Positions 33,313 through 42,665 of a stretch of DNA of 64,000 nt are shown here, in pieces. Below the pieces are notes generated by a model, which was not told the origin of the DNA, searched no databases, and saw nothing but the letters and a program-made list of their open reading frames with translations. The translations under genes were made by a program, and so were the position numbers. The first letter of the stretch is position 1. Every line of letters starts with the position of its first letter. The DNA comes from Hyphomicrobiales bacterium (GTDB lineage Bacteria; Pseudomonadota; Alphaproteobacteria; Rhizobiales; JAJFHB01): the NCBI GenBank assembly GCA_021775755.1, contig JAJFHE010000050.1, positions 248,001 through 312,000 on the forward strand, in the 5' to 3' direction.

Positions 33313-34557
33313 TTACTGCGTCGACGTAATCGCCTGGCTCAAATCAGTTATGAGATCTTCCGGCTCTTCCAGTCCCACAGACACTCTGAGCATGCCTTCG
33401 CCGATGCCGACGCGGGCACGTTCCTCCTCGCCGATGTTGCGGTGGGTGGTGCTGGCGGGATGGGTGATGAGGGACTTTGAATCGCCAAGGTTGTTGGAAA
33501 TGTCGATGATCGACAACCGGCGCATCAGGTCAAAGGCACGCTGGCGGCCGCCCTCCACGTCGAATGTAACAACGGTGCCACCGCCGGTCATCTGCGCACG
33601 GCAGAGCTCCGCCTGCAGGTGACTGTCGAGCCAGGGATAGAGCACCCGTGAAACGCCGGCGGTTTCCTGCAAGGCTTCGGCAACCTGCAGAGCCGCGCCG
33701 GATTGCTGCGTGACACGCAGTTTGAGTGTTTCCATACCCTTCAACAGAACCCAGGCATTGAACGGCGAGAGCGCCGGGCCCGTATGGCGCAGGAAGGGTT
33801 TCAGTTCGTCTTCCTTAAACTCTTTGGTCGACAGGACCGCGCCGCCGAGGCACCTGCCCTGCCCGTCGATATGCTTGGTGCCGGAATAGATCACGATGTC
33901 GGCGCCAAACTGCAATGATTTCTGCAGGATGGGCGTGGCGAATACATTGTCGATGACAACCCGCGCGCCGACTTTATGGGCAATCTCCGATACCGCGGCG
34001 AGATCGATCACTTCGAGCGTCGGGTTGGACGGCGTTTCGAGAAAGATACACTTGGTGTCGGGGCGCACCGCGGCGCGCCAGGCGTCGAGGTCCTTTCCGT
34101 CGACGAGGTCGTACTCGATGCCGAAGCGCGGCAGGATGTTGGTAATGATCTGAAAGCACGAACCGAAGAGCGCCCGCGAGGCGACGATGTGATCGCCAGT
34201 TTTGAGTTGGCAGGCGAGCGATGAATAGACCGCTGCCATGCCGCTTGCAGTGCCGAAGCACGCTTCCGCGCCTTCCAGCAGCCGTAACCGTTCCTCGAAC
34301 ATGGAAACGGTCGGATTGCCATAGCGCGAGTAAATGTACCCATCGTCTTCGCCGGCAAACCGGGCCGCTGCGGTTTCGCCGTCCGGGTAGACGAATCCCG
34401 AGTTGAGAAACAGAGCCTCGGATGTCTCGCCGAATTCACTGCGTTCAAGTCCGCCACGCACAAGTTTGGTGGCTTCGCCCCAGTTGTCTTTGGTCAGGCT
34501 GTCGGTACTCACGCCCGCGCCCTCCGCTTCAGCTCTGGACCCAGGGAAGACCCGCAT
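33313..34557 (-). CDS. metZ: O-succinylhomoserine sulfhydrylase (cystathionine gamma-synthase family)
   Basis: 414 residues of the PLP-dependent Cys/Met metabolism family. The pyridoxal Lys is in IVIYSGTKHIDGQGRCLGG, preceded by NVFATPILQKSLQFGAD; RYGNPT and GTASGMAAV mark the cofactor site. The form IDGQGR and the length fit MetZ, which makes homocysteine from O-succinylhomoserine and sulfide. The start at 34557 has GGAGG eight bases upstream; a longer frame reaches 34596. Its start lies 29 bases inside the rhodanese gene, so they form an operon. It uses the sulfide made by the cys operon. Confidence 0.93.
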   Translation of the reverse strand: MRVFPGSRAEAEGAGVSTDSLTKDNWGEATKLVRGGLERSEFGETSEALFLNSGFVYPDGETAAARFAGEDDGYIYSRYGNPTVSMFEERLRLLEGAEACFGTASGMAAVYSSLACQLKTGDHIVASRALFGSCFQIITNILPRFGIEYDLVDGKDLDAWRAAVRPDTKCIFLETPSNPTLEVIDLAAVSEIAHKVGARVVIDNVFATPILQKSLQFGADIVIYSGTKHIDGQGRCLGGAVLSTKEFKEDELKPFLRHTGPALSPFNAWVLLKGMETLKLRVTQQSGAALQVAEALQETAGVSRVLYPWLDSHLQAELCRAQMTGGGTVVTFDVEGGRQRAFDLMRRLSIIDISNNLGDSKSLITHPASTTHRNIGEEERARVGIGEGMLRVSVGLEEPEDLITDLSQAITSTQ

Positions 34558-34930
34558 GTTTCCAACCTCCAACGGCACCGCGGTGCCCTGCTGCATCCTT
34601 GTCGCCTTCGAACCCTTCAGCGACGTTGTAACAATTGGCGAAACCAGCCTCGGTCAACGCGGCGGCGGCGGCCGCCGAGCGCTGGCCGGAACGGCAAATC
34701 AGGAATATCTCCGCGTCCTGCGGTACGCCCGCAGCCGCGACGTTCTCCACAAACTGCACATTGCGTTCCATCGTCGGAAAGAACTGCCACGGAATGCGTA
34801 TAAAACGCTCAAACTCGGGCACGCCGACAAAGGCCCACTCCGCATCGGTTCTGACATCGATGAGGTAAGAATTGTCGTTTGAATTCAATCGTTTAAAGGT
34901 GTCACGCGGAAACACGTCGCCCTTGTACAT
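34529..34930 (-). CDS. rhodanese-like domain protein
   Basis: 133 residues, a single rhodanese domain. It begins MYKGDVFPRDTFKRL, has SYLIDVRTDAEWAFVGVP and an active loop FLICRSGQRSAAAAAAL with the catalytic Cys. Rhodaneses move sulfane sulfur. It is the first gene of the rhodanese-metZ operon and has AGGA upstream of the ATG at 34930; a GTG two codons earlier is an alternative. A 22-base perfect inverted repeat lies 20 bases before the start. Confidence 0.9.
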   Translation of the reverse strand: MYKGDVFPRDTFKRLNSNDNSYLIDVRTDAEWAFVGVPEFERFIRIPWQFFPTMERNVQFVENVAAAGVPQDAEIFLICRSGQRSAAAAAALTEAGFANCYNVAEGFEGDKDAAGHRGAVGGWKHAGLPWVQS

Positions 34931-34949
34931 TGTCACATCCTGATTGCGT

Positions 34950-34971
34950 AGCGTTCGTTATATCGAACGCT
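34950..34971. promoter_or_regulatory. candidate sulfur operator 4 (rhodanese-metZ promoter)
   Basis: Perfect eight-base arms AGCGTTCG and CGAACGCT separated by TTATAT. The inner 16 bases, GTTCGTTATATCGAAC, have the same GTTC-N8-GAAC shape as the three elements between the XRE-cupin gene and cysG. Confidence 0.6.
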
Positions 34972-35163
34972 TTGGACTATATGCGAAACAGTCGGAGAAT
35001 GGAATTCGAAATCACAAATTTCGATGAGAAAATTTCCGTTGGAGCCAGCCCTGGTTTTCCGATAGAGCCAAACGTCAAATGTCCATTATGACGCCTGTCG
35101 CGGGGACATGAGATTGAGTATCGTCAAATCTTCCATACGGCAAACCTTTCAGGGAGCGTGTGC

Positions 35164-37623
35164 ATGGCCAAGGAACTACCGAAACGCGCGGAGGTGGTGA
35201 TTATCGGAGGCGGCATCATCGGATGCTCCATCGCCTATCATCTCGCAAAAATCGGCATCACCGACGTGGTGGTTCTGGAACGCAAGCAGCTGACCTGCGG
35301 CACCACCTGGCACGCGGCCGGACTTGTCGGGCAGTTGCGGGCGACGCGCAACATGACGGAACTTGCGACATACACGACCGAGCTGTTCATGGGATTGGAA
35401 GAGGAAACCGGTCAGGCCACCGGTTACAAACAGAACGGATCCATCAGCGTCGCCACCCACGAAGGGCGATTGGAGGAATTGAAGCGCGGCGCGTCGATGG
35501 CCAGCAATTTCGGCCTCGAAGTCGAAGTGATTTCGAATGACGAGATCAAGGAACGTTGGCCGCTGATCAATCTGGAAGGTTCCGTCGGCGGTGTGTTTCT
35601 GCCGCGCGACGGACAGACCAACCCGATCGACACCACGAATGCGCTGGCAATGGGGGCCCGAAAGCGCGGCGCAAAAATCTTCGAGAACACCGCTGTTGAG
35701 CGCATTGTCGTCGAAAACGGCCATGCCCGGGGCGTCGTGACCAGCGCGGGGGATATTTCCTGTGACAAGGTCGTGCTTGCGGCAGGCATGTGGTCGCGCT
35801 TCATCGGCGAAGACATCGGCGTGTCGATACCTCTGCACGCGGCGGAGCATTTCTACATCGTCACCGAACCGATGGCCGATCTTCCCGCCGACCTGCCCGT
35901 ACTGCGCATCCCCGATGAGTGCGCCTATTACAAGGAAGACGCGGGAAAGCTTTTGCTTGGCGCGTTCGAACCGGGCGCCAAACCCTGGGGCATGGACGGC
36001 ATTCCGGAAGACTTTTCCTTCGATAGCCTGCCTGACGATTTCGACCATTTCGAACCCATTCTCGAGGCGGCCATCAACCGCGTTCCGGCTCTTGAGAGTG
36101 CGGGAATTCAGCTCTTTTTCTGCGGACCGGAAAGTTTTACGCCGGATGTGCGTTATCTGATTGGCGAAACGCCGGAGGTGCACGATCTGTTTGCCGCCTG
36201 CGGCCTCAATTCCATCGGCATCCAGTCATCCGGTGGCATCGGCAAGGTGATATCGGAGTGGATTCGCGACGGGCATCCCCCGATTGACGTGGCCGATGTC
36301 GACATTCGCCGCATCATGCCGTTCCAGTCGAACCGGAACTATCTGCGCGAACGCACAACGGAATCGCTTGGGCTTTTGTACGCAATGCACTGGCCTTATC
36401 GCCAGTATGAAACCGCGCGTGGCGCACGGCGCACCCCGTTCCATGACCGCCTGACCGCTGCCGGCGCCTGCATGGGCGAGACCGCGGGCTGGGAACGGCC
36501 GATGTGGTATGCGCCCGACGACGTGGAAAAGGTTTACGACTATTCGTTCGGCCGGCAGAACTGGTTTGAGCATTGCGACGCGGAATGCCTCGCCGTGCGG
36601 GACAAGGTTGGGCTTTTCGACCAGTCGAGCTTTCCGAAATTTCTCGTGCAGGGCAAAGATACCTGTGCCGTGCTCAACCGCATCTGCGCCAACGATGTCG
36701 ATGTGCCGGCAGGCAAAATCGTCTACACGCAATGGCTCAACGAGCGCGGCGGCATTGAAGCCGACCTCACTGTGACCCGGCTGTCGGAAAATGAATTCAT
36801 GGTGGTCACCGCCGGTGGTGCGCAAACCCGCGACCTAGCCTGGCTCAAGCGCCACATGCCAGACGGTGCCCATTGTTTTGCAACCGATGTTACCGCCGGC
36901 CTGCCGATGCTTGGCCTAATGGGACCGAATGCGCGTGCGCTACTTTCCTCGATCACCCGTTCCGACCTTTCAAACGACACACACCCGTTCGGCTGGTCGC
37001 GGGAAATCGAAATCGGCTACGCAACGGTGCGTGCGAGCCGGGTCACCTATGTCGGCGAACTCGGCTGGGAGCTATATGTACCCGGAGATTTTTCCCAGCA
37101 TGTGTTCGACATCATTGCCGAAGCCGGAGCCGATCACGGCCTAACCTTTGCGGGTTATCACGCCATGAATGCGTGCCGCATGGAAAAAGCCTACCGGCAC
37201 TGGGGCCACGACATCGCCGATGAGGACACGCCCCTTCAGGCGGGCCTTGGATTTGCTGTCGCCTACGACAAGGCCGGCGGGTTTGTTGGGCGCGATGCGC
37301 TTCTGAAGCAAAAGGAAGCGGGAACACCTGACCGGCGTCTGGTCGCGCTGTGTCTGGAAGAAGACGGTGAAACGGCGCCGATGATGTATCACGAGGAGCC
37401 GATTTACCGCGATGGCGAATTGGTGGGCTCCACAACGAGCGGCGCCTGGGGCCATCGCCTCGGCAAATCTCTCGCCCTTGGCTACCTGCGCCATGAGGGA
37501 GGCGTTACGGCCGACTACGTCAACTCGGGATCTTACGAGATTGAAATCGGCTGGCAGCGCCACGCGGCGAAGGTTCAATTGCGCCCGTTCTATGATCCAA
37601 AGTCGGAACGCATCAAAGTCTAA
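35164..37623 (+). CDS. FAD-dependent oxidoreductase / GcvT-type aminomethyltransferase (dimethylglycine or sarcosine dehydrogenase-like)
   Basis: 819 residues in two halves. The N-terminal DAO fold has VIIGGGIIGCSIAYHLAKIG (FAD-binding) and GTTWHAAGLVGQLRATRNM, where the His is the site of covalent FAD attachment in dimethylglycine and sarcosine dehydrogenases. The C-terminal half (about 430-819) is a GcvT-type folate domain (VGLFDQSSFPKFLVQG, LMGPNARALLSSI, YHAMNACRMEKAYRHWGHDI). It would oxidatively demethylate an N-methyl compound and pass the one-carbon unit to folate. GGGAG precedes the ATG at 35164; a GTG two codons earlier is possible. It shares the intergenic region with rhodanese-metZ. 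Confidence 0.9.
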   Translation: MAKELPKRAEVVIIGGGIIGCSIAYHLAKIGITDVVVLERKQLTCGTTWHAAGLVGQLRATRNMTELATYTTELFMGLEEETGQATGYKQNGSISVATHEGRLEELKRGASMASNFGLEVEVISNDEIKERWPLINLEGSVGGVFLPRDGQTNPIDTTNALAMGARKRGAKIFENTAVERIVVENGHARGVVTSAGDISCDKVVLAAGMWSRFIGEDIGVSIPLHAAEHFYIVTEPMADLPADLPVLRIPDECAYYKEDAGKLLLGAFEPGAKPWGMDGIPEDFSFDSLPDDFDHFEPILEAAINRVPALESAGIQLFFCGPESFTPDVRYLIGETPEVHDLFAACGLNSIGIQSSGGIGKVISEWIRDGHPPIDVADVDIRRIMPFQSNRNYLRERTTESLGLLYAMHWPYRQYETARGARRTPFHDRLTAAGACMGETAGWERPMWYAPDDVEKVYDYSFGRQNWFEHCDAECLAVRDKVGLFDQSSFPKFLVQGKDTCAVLNRICANDVDVPAGKIVYTQWLNERGGIEADLTVTRLSENEFMVVTAGGAQTRDLAWLKRHMPDGAHCFATDVTAGLPMLGLMGPNARALLSSITRSDLSNDTHPFGWSREIEIGYATVRASRVTYVGELGWELYVPGDFSQHVFDIIAEAGADHGLTFAGYHAMNACRMEKAYRHWGHDIADEDTPLQAGLGFAVAYDKAGGFVGRDALLKQKEAGTPDRRLVALCLEEDGETAPMMYHEEPIYRDGELVGSTTSGAWGHRLGKSLALGYLRHEGGVTADYVNSGSYEIEIGWQRHAAKVQLRPFYDPKSERIKV

Positions 37624-38393
37624 TCTTCGTAGACCGCAGTGTTGACATACCAGGCGTCGAATTCCGTAAAGTTGCGGAAGACCCGCCTGAATCCCCTGGA
37701 TGCCATCAGATCGTCGATTGGCTGTTCGCTGGCCGTCCCGTTGTGTTCGACGCTCATTAGGCCAACCTGGCAGGCCGCGAAATCAAAAGCCTGAAGAATA
37801 TCGAGTTCGCTGCCCTCTGTATCGATGCTCACGTAATCGATGCGGTGCGGCGCGCGGTACAGGGCGAGGAGATCGTTCAGGGATATTGTCTCCACTTCGA
37901 CCAGTTTTGCCGAAGCGCGCTTTTTCGCATGTGAATCGCAGTTCGCGAAGCGCGATATGGTGGAGTAGTAGTGAGCTTCCGCAACGGCGAACTCCACGGT
38001 CAAGCCGCTTGTCGACCAGACACATCGCGGATCGCAGTGGCACTTGCGGGATGCGCGCAGCAGCTCAAACTCAACAGGCACCGGCTCCGCACAAATGCCG
38101 TTCCAGTCGTGCTTTTCTTCGAGCAGGACCGTATTTGAACCTCTAACGCCATTCCCGGCGCCAAACTCGACGAAATAGCCATCCTGCTTTCCCGCCGTTC
38201 GTTCAATCACCCAAATATCCTGGCTGAGTTGTGCGGGCGTTGGCGGGCCCATTGCCTGAAGCGCGTGCGCAAAACGTTCGACCTCGTCTTTGGCCGCAGC
38301 ATTTTGGCAATCCTCAAAGTCGCTTGCCAGCAGCGCGCTCGTATCTGCGATGGTGCGTTTGCGCCTCCGATTACGATACCACTCGAACAACAT
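37620..38393 (-). CDS. FkbM family methyltransferase
   Basis: 257 residues with an S-adenosylmethionine fold: YFVEFGAGNGVRGSNTVLLEEKHDWNGICAEPVP (motif I and the acidic end of strand two) and RIDYVSIDTEGSELDILQAFDF (motif IV, DTEGxE typical of FkbM). The acceptor is unknown; related proteins methylate sugars or surface glycans. It converges with the dehydrogenase gene, overlapping it by four bases, and is followed upstream by the terminator of kbp. Confidence 0.88.
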   Translation of the reverse strand: MLFEWYRNRRRKRTIADTSALLASDFEDCQNAAAKDEVERFAHALQAMGPPTPAQLSQDIWVIERTAGKQDGYFVEFGAGNGVRGSNTVLLEEKHDWNGICAEPVPVEFELLRASRKCHCDPRCVWSTSGLTVEFAVAEAHYYSTISRFANCDSHAKKRASAKLVEVETISLNDLLALYRAPHRIDYVSIDTEGSELDILQAFDFAACQVGLMSVEHNGTASEQPIDDLMASRGFRRVFRNFTEFDAWYVNTAVYED

Positions 38394-38452
38394 TCAACGG
38401 CACTCCGTTACCGAGCCCTGCCCGAGTTCCGATCTGGCTTCACGCAAATAAA

Positions 38453-38489
38453 CAGCGCCGGCTCGCGTTTTTAATCGCGGCCGGCGCTG
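38453..38489 (-). terminator. terminator of kbp
   Basis: Ten-base arms CAGCGCCGGC (38453-38462) and GCCGGCGCTG (38480-38489) with a second short stem inside. Read on the minus strand it is followed by TTTATTT; on the plus strand by GTAGTTTTT, so it may act both ways. Confidence 0.7.
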
Positions 38490-38530
38490 GTAGTTTTTCA
38501 CCCTGTCCGGCGCAAACCGGACGAGCTCGA

Positions 38531-38971
38531 TTAGTCAATGGCTGGAATGCGCAGGACCTGGCCCGGATAGATTTTGTCTGGATGCGACAACATCGGTGTG
38601 TTTGCCTCGAATATGGCGTTGTACTTTGAACCGTTGCCATAGTGCTTCGACGCGATGGCCCAGAGCGTGTCGCCCTTCTTGACCGTGTGGAACACGGGCT
38701 CGCGCTCATCGGATCCAACGGACACGTCCGTTTCAACCTGAGATATGCCCAGTGTGTTGCCGACGGCGACCACCATGCGTTCGAAAATGTCCTGATCGGC
38801 CACCTCGCCTTTCACGACCGCCTTGTCGCCTTCAATTTCCACAGTCACGCCATCTGTGCCGAGATTATGTGAATTCAGCTCTTCCTGGAGCGCGTCCGCG
38901 CTCGGTGCTTCTTCATCGTCTCCGATGCCAAGCGCCTTTCCTGCTGATTTGATGAAATCGAACAGACCCAT
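38531..38971 (-). CDS. kbp: potassium-binding BON-LysM protein
   Basis: 146 residues, close in length and layout to E. coli Kbp (YgaU). It starts MGLFDFIKSAGKALG, has a BON domain (about 25-85; VTVEIEGDKAVVKGEV, MVVAVGNTLGISQVE) and a LysM domain (about 95-144; HTVKKGDTLWAIASKHYGNGSKYNAIFEAN, ending HPDKIYPGQVLRIPAID). Kbp binds K+ and helps cells cope with high potassium or osmotic stress. GGGAGA lies upstream of 38971; the ATG at 38986 is less likely. Single gene with its own terminator. Confidence 0.93.
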   Translation of the reverse strand: MGLFDFIKSAGKALGIGDDEEAPSADALQEELNSHNLGTDGVTVEIEGDKAVVKGEVADQDIFERMVVAVGNTLGISQVETDVSVGSDEREPVFHTVKKGDTLWAIASKHYGNGSKYNAIFEANTPMLSHPDKIYPGQVLRIPAID

Positions 38972-39163
38972 ACGAATGTCTCCCAAATTTGGATGGAATT
39001 AGCGAAGAACCGCCCCATATGTTGATACAACAAAGGTCTGGTTCGTGCACGTTCATTTTGCTTCGTGTAGTGTCGGCTTTTCTGCTGAAATATGAAATGT
39101 CGCGTTGTTACGCGACGACAATCAGGTCCACGGCATCCGCCGGGCCAAATTTGGGAGGCCAAA

Positions 39164-39823
39164 ATGACATTGAGAATTGGAGATACGGCACCTGATTTCA
39201 CCGCCAACACAACCGAGGGCGAAATCAGTTTTCATGATTGGATCGGAGACGGCTGGGCGGTGCTGTTCTCGCATCCGAAGGACTTTACGCCGGTCTGCAC
39301 GACCGAGCTTGGCTATATGGCCGGCCTGCAACCGGAATTTGCAAAACGCGGCGTGAAAATTCTCGGCCTCAGCGTTGATGCCGTCGGCGACCATGAAAAA
39401 TGGGCGCAGGACATCGCCGATGTGACCGGCAATGCACCGAACTACCCGCTGATCGGCGACAACAAACTAGAGATTGCCAAGCTGTATGCGATGTTGCCGG
39501 CAGAAGCGGGCGACAGTTCGCAAGGGCGCACCGCAGCGGACAACCAGACGGTCCGCAATGTGGTCGTTGTCGGTCCCGACAAGAAGATCAAACTGGTGCT
39601 GACCTACCCGATGAGCACCGGCCGCAATTTTGATGAAATCCTGCGGGTCATCGATTCCCTGCAACTCACCGCCAAACATCAGGTGGCAACTCCGGTGAAC
39701 TGGCAACCGGGCGAGGACGTCATCATTGTCCCGGCCGTAAACGACGAGGAAGCCAAAAAGCGCTATCCGGACGGCTGGAAGTCGCCGAAACCCTATATCC
39801 GCATCGTGCCGCAACCCGAATAG
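39164..39823 (+). CDS. 1-Cys peroxiredoxin (Prx6 type)
   Basis: 219 residues. The peroxidatic Cys45 is in HPKDFTPVCTTEL, and no resolving Cys is seen. The C-terminal extension (PVNWQPGEDVIIVPAVNDEEAKKRYPDGW) is characteristic of Prx6-type enzymes. It reduces peroxides in the cytoplasm using an external thiol. GGGAGG precedes the ATG at 39164, and a strong terminator follows. It stands alone, divergent from kbp. Confidence 0.95.
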   Translation: MTLRIGDTAPDFTANTTEGEISFHDWIGDGWAVLFSHPKDFTPVCTTELGYMAGLQPEFAKRGVKILGLSVDAVGDHEKWAQDIADVTGNAPNYPLIGDNKLEIAKLYAMLPAEAGDSSQGRTAADNQTVRNVVVVGPDKKIKLVLTYPMSTGRNFDEILRVIDSLQLTAKHQVATPVNWQPGEDVIIVPAVNDEEAKKRYPDGWKSPKPYIRIVPQPE

Positions 39824-39849
39824 CGGAAAGCCTCTCTTACCGTTGCGTC

Positions 39850-39886
39850 AAAGCCCCGGATTTGTTGTCTGGGGCTTTTTCTTTTT
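39850..39886 (+). terminator. intrinsic terminator of the peroxiredoxin gene
   Basis: Arms AAAGCCCC (39850-39857) and GGGGCTTT (39871-39878) with a 13-base loop, then a T-rich tract. It begins 27 bases after the stop. Confidence 0.85.
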
Positions 39887-39985
39887 CCGTTCGTGCGGCA
39901 CGGCGACACGCGACGCGGGCGCGCGAATCAGGCCACAATCCGCGCCTCCATCAGGTCCTGAACTCATAAAGGGATGCCCACCGTG

Positions 39986-41998
39986 ATGTGGTTCAAGATG
40001 CGCCTTGTGCTCGCCATTCTCGTTCTTGCGCTTCTGGCAAGGGAAGCTGCCTCGCCTGCCGCGGCGCAGGAGGCGGGCCCCACGCACCCGCTCGACGCGC
40101 TGACCATTCAGGAAGTGGTGCGAACCGTTGAATTGCTGAAAACGGCAAATCTTGTCACCGACGCCACGCTTTATCCGATGATTGCTCTGCGTGAACCGCC
40201 AAAAGCGGACGTGTTGAGCTGGTATCCCGGCACACCGTTTCCGCGCGCCGCAACCGTTGTCACGCGAACCGGCGGGCGAACGTTTCAAACGGAAGTCGAC
40301 CTGACGAACGGGCGGATCGGCGCACATGGCGAAGTCGCCGGCGCGCAACCGAACCTCACAATGGTCGAGTGGCGGCTGGCATCGGATCTGACGCATGCGG
40401 ATGCACGCTGGCAGGAAGCCGTCAGACGCCGTGGTATTACGGATTTTGAAAAGGTGTTCTGCGCGCCGACCCTTGCGGGTTATCTCAATGAGCCCGCGCT
40501 TCTGGGGCGCCGCATATTCCGCGTACCATGTTTTGCATCGCCCAATGCCGCCTATGCCTGGGGTCTGCCTATCGAAGGCGTAACCGCGATTGTCGATGTC
40601 GATACTCGAACGGTGTTGAGCGTTACCGACACGGGTGTGGTTCCACTGCCGTCAGCCGACAGCAATACGCCGGAAACCGTGACGGCGCGCGAGCCAATGA
40701 AGCCGGTCGTCAATGTCAGTCCCGATGGGCCCAATTTCCGCATTAACGGCAGCTACGTCTACTGGCAGAACTGGTCGTTCCACTTGCGGGTCGAGCGCCG
40801 CGAGGGCCCGGTCATTTCGCTTGTCCGCTACAACGACGCCGGATCGCACCGCTACATCGCCTATCAGCTGGCATTGTCGGAGATGACGGTGCCCTATATG
40901 GACCCGGACCCCAACTGGGCATACCGCACGTTCATGGATGTCGGCGAGTTCGGCCTCGGCTATCTTGCCTCGACACTGCGCGTCGGCCACGACTGCCCGC
41001 GCCATTCGGTCTATCTCCCCGTCGTGATCCCAAGCGATCAGGGAGGCTTGTTCAAGGTCGACCGGGCCGTGTGCATCTTTGAGCGCAATACGTCCGATCC
41101 CGCCTGGCGGCACTTTCAGGCAGGCTCGGGCACTACCAATTCGCGCGCCAATGTCGAACTTGTCGTGCGCACGATCCCGACCATTGGCAATTACGACTAC
41201 GTGCTCGACTACGTATTTAAGGCCAACGGTAACATTCAGGTGCGCCTCGGCGCCTCGGGCATAGACGCGGTCAAGGCGGTTTCCACGACGAATATGAGCG
41301 ATGCGAGTGCGGCAGCGGACACACGTTTCGGTGCGCTTGTCGCCCCGAACACGGTTGCGCCCTACCACGATCACTATTTTTCGTTCCGCCTCGACCTCGA
41401 CGTCGACGGGCAGAACAACAGGCTGGTGCGCGACAGTATTGTAATGCGGCAACTGCCCGAGGGGCATGCACGGCGCAGCCTGTGGACGCTCGACACTCAG
41501 ATGGTGGAGCAGGAAGGACCGGTTGACCGGTTTGCGACGCGGCCGGGTGCCTGGCGTGTCGTCAATCCCTCGACCCGCAACGCGCTTGGCCATACACCGA
41601 GCTATGAACTGTTCGGGGCGCATCGCGTTGTCTCGGAAATGATGGCCGAAGACAGGCCGCAGCAGCGCGCCGCGTTTTCCGCCTATCAGCTTTGGGCAAC
41701 GCGCGAAGCGGCATCTGAACGATATGCCGCCGGCGCCTATCTCAATCAGGCACAATTGAGTGGCGGCCTGCCCCAGTTCGTCTCGGACGGTGCATCGCTC
41801 GACAATCAGGATATTGTGCTGTGGTACACAGTGGGCTTTCATCACATTACGAGGCCGGAAGACTGGCCGATCCTGCCGACGCGCTGGCATGAATTCACAT
41901 TGCGCCCGGTCGGTTTTTTCTCCCGCAATCCGGCAATAGACCTTGCGCCGGAGTTCAATGCGTCGGAAGAATCGGGCCTGCGCCAAGGACAAAACTAG
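39986..41998 (+). CDS. tynA: exported copper amine oxidase (primary-amine oxidase)
   Basis: 670 residues with a signal peptide (MRLVLAILVLALLAREAASPAAAQ) pointing to the periplasm. The topaquinone precursor is Tyr403 in TIGNYDYVLDY, the catalytic base Asp318 in TFMDVGEFGLG, and the copper ligands are His461, His463 (YHDHYFSF) and His620 (FHHITRPEDWPI). The 58-residue Tyr-to-His interval equals that in the E. coli enzyme. It oxidises primary amines to aldehydes, peroxide and ammonia. The AAAGGGA ribosome site fits the ATG at 39986, and the ATG at 39974 overlaps it. A GST follows on the same strand, 30 bases later. Confidence 0.92.
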   Translation: MWFKMRLVLAILVLALLAREAASPAAAQEAGPTHPLDALTIQEVVRTVELLKTANLVTDATLYPMIALREPPKADVLSWYPGTPFPRAATVVTRTGGRTFQTEVDLTNGRIGAHGEVAGAQPNLTMVEWRLASDLTHADARWQEAVRRRGITDFEKVFCAPTLAGYLNEPALLGRRIFRVPCFASPNAAYAWGLPIEGVTAIVDVDTRTVLSVTDTGVVPLPSADSNTPETVTAREPMKPVVNVSPDGPNFRINGSYVYWQNWSFHLRVERREGPVISLVRYNDAGSHRYIAYQLALSEMTVPYMDPDPNWAYRTFMDVGEFGLGYLASTLRVGHDCPRHSVYLPVVIPSDQGGLFKVDRAVCIFERNTSDPAWRHFQAGSGTTNSRANVELVVRTIPTIGNYDYVLDYVFKANGNIQVRLGASGIDAVKAVSTTNMSDASAAADTRFGALVAPNTVAPYHDHYFSFRLDLDVDGQNNRLVRDSIVMRQLPEGHARRSLWTLDTQMVEQEGPVDRFATRPGAWRVVNPSTRNALGHTPSYELFGAHRVVSEMMAEDRPQQRAAFSAYQLWATREAASERYAAGAYLNQAQLSGGLPQFVSDGASLDNQDIVLWYTVGFHHITRPEDWPILPTRWHEFTLRPVGFFSRNPAIDLAPEFNASEESGLRQGQN

Positions 41999-42028
41999 AG
42001 CACCCGCTCAGCACAAAGGACCCCTCAG

Positions 42029-42646
42029 ATGAAACTGCATTTCGCCGGCCCCTCGCCGTTCGTTCGTATGGTGCGCGTAACCGCTCATGAAGCAGGGCTG
42101 GCCGACCGGATCGAACTCGTGGGCACGGGGCCGTTCGTGCCGATCGAGCCGCATGAGCGGGTCATAGCCGATAATCCTTTGGGCAAGTTACCGGCGCTCG
42201 TGCTCGACGACGGTTCGAGCCTTTTCGATTCCCGCGTGATTTGCGAATGGCTCGTCAGCGAGGGCAACAATGATGAATTGTTGCCGGCGGAAGGCCCGCA
42301 GCGCTGGCGCGTATTGCGGTTACAGGCACTGGGGCAAGGACTATGCGATGCCGGTGTTGCATACCGCTACGAGACGGCCCTTCGGCCGCCGGAATTGCAG
42401 TGGGACAAGTGGATTGCCGGCCAGTACGGAAAAATCGAACGTGCGATTTCGGCCCTTGGCGATAGCCCGGACGATCTTGCGGGCGCGGACCTCGGCACGA
42501 TTGCCGCCGCCGTGGCGCTGTCTTATCTCGACTTCAGGTTTGAAGATCTTGATTGGCGCGCCGGCCGCGGCGTACTGGCTGACTGGTACGCGCAGTTTGC
42601 CGAGCGGCCGTCCATGAAGGAAAACGAACTCAGCCTGCAGATGTAA
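42029..42646 (+). CDS. glutathione S-transferase family protein
   Basis: 205 residues. The thioredoxin-like half begins MKLHFAGPSPFVRMVRVTAHEAG (Ser in place of the usual catalytic Tyr) and continues NPLGKLPALVLDDGSSLFDSRVICEWL, with the cis-Pro and glutathione-binding Asp-Ser. The C-terminal half is helical (DLGTIAAAVALSYLDFRF). It probably detoxifies electrophiles or aldehydes with glutathione and may be coexpressed with the amine oxidase upstream. Substrate not determined. Confidence 0.88.
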   Translation: MKLHFAGPSPFVRMVRVTAHEAGLADRIELVGTGPFVPIEPHERVIADNPLGKLPALVLDDGSSLFDSRVICEWLVSEGNNDELLPAEGPQRWRVLRLQALGQGLCDAGVAYRYETALRPPELQWDKWIAGQYGKIERAISALGDSPDDLAGADLGTIAAAVALSYLDFRFEDLDWRAGRGVLADWYAQFAERPSMKENELSLQM

Positions 42647-42665
42647 GCAGTCCTTTGGTCCGGAG

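Noticed and set aside
34931-35163. SAM-II riboswitch before the rhodanese-metZ operon
   Set aside because: I could not find the conserved SAM-II sequence pattern; only the palindrome stands out.
40652-41992. 446-codon minus-strand open frame antisense to the amine oxidase
   Set aside because: The plus-strand protein has all catalytic residues of copper amine oxidases; the antisense frame shows no domain.
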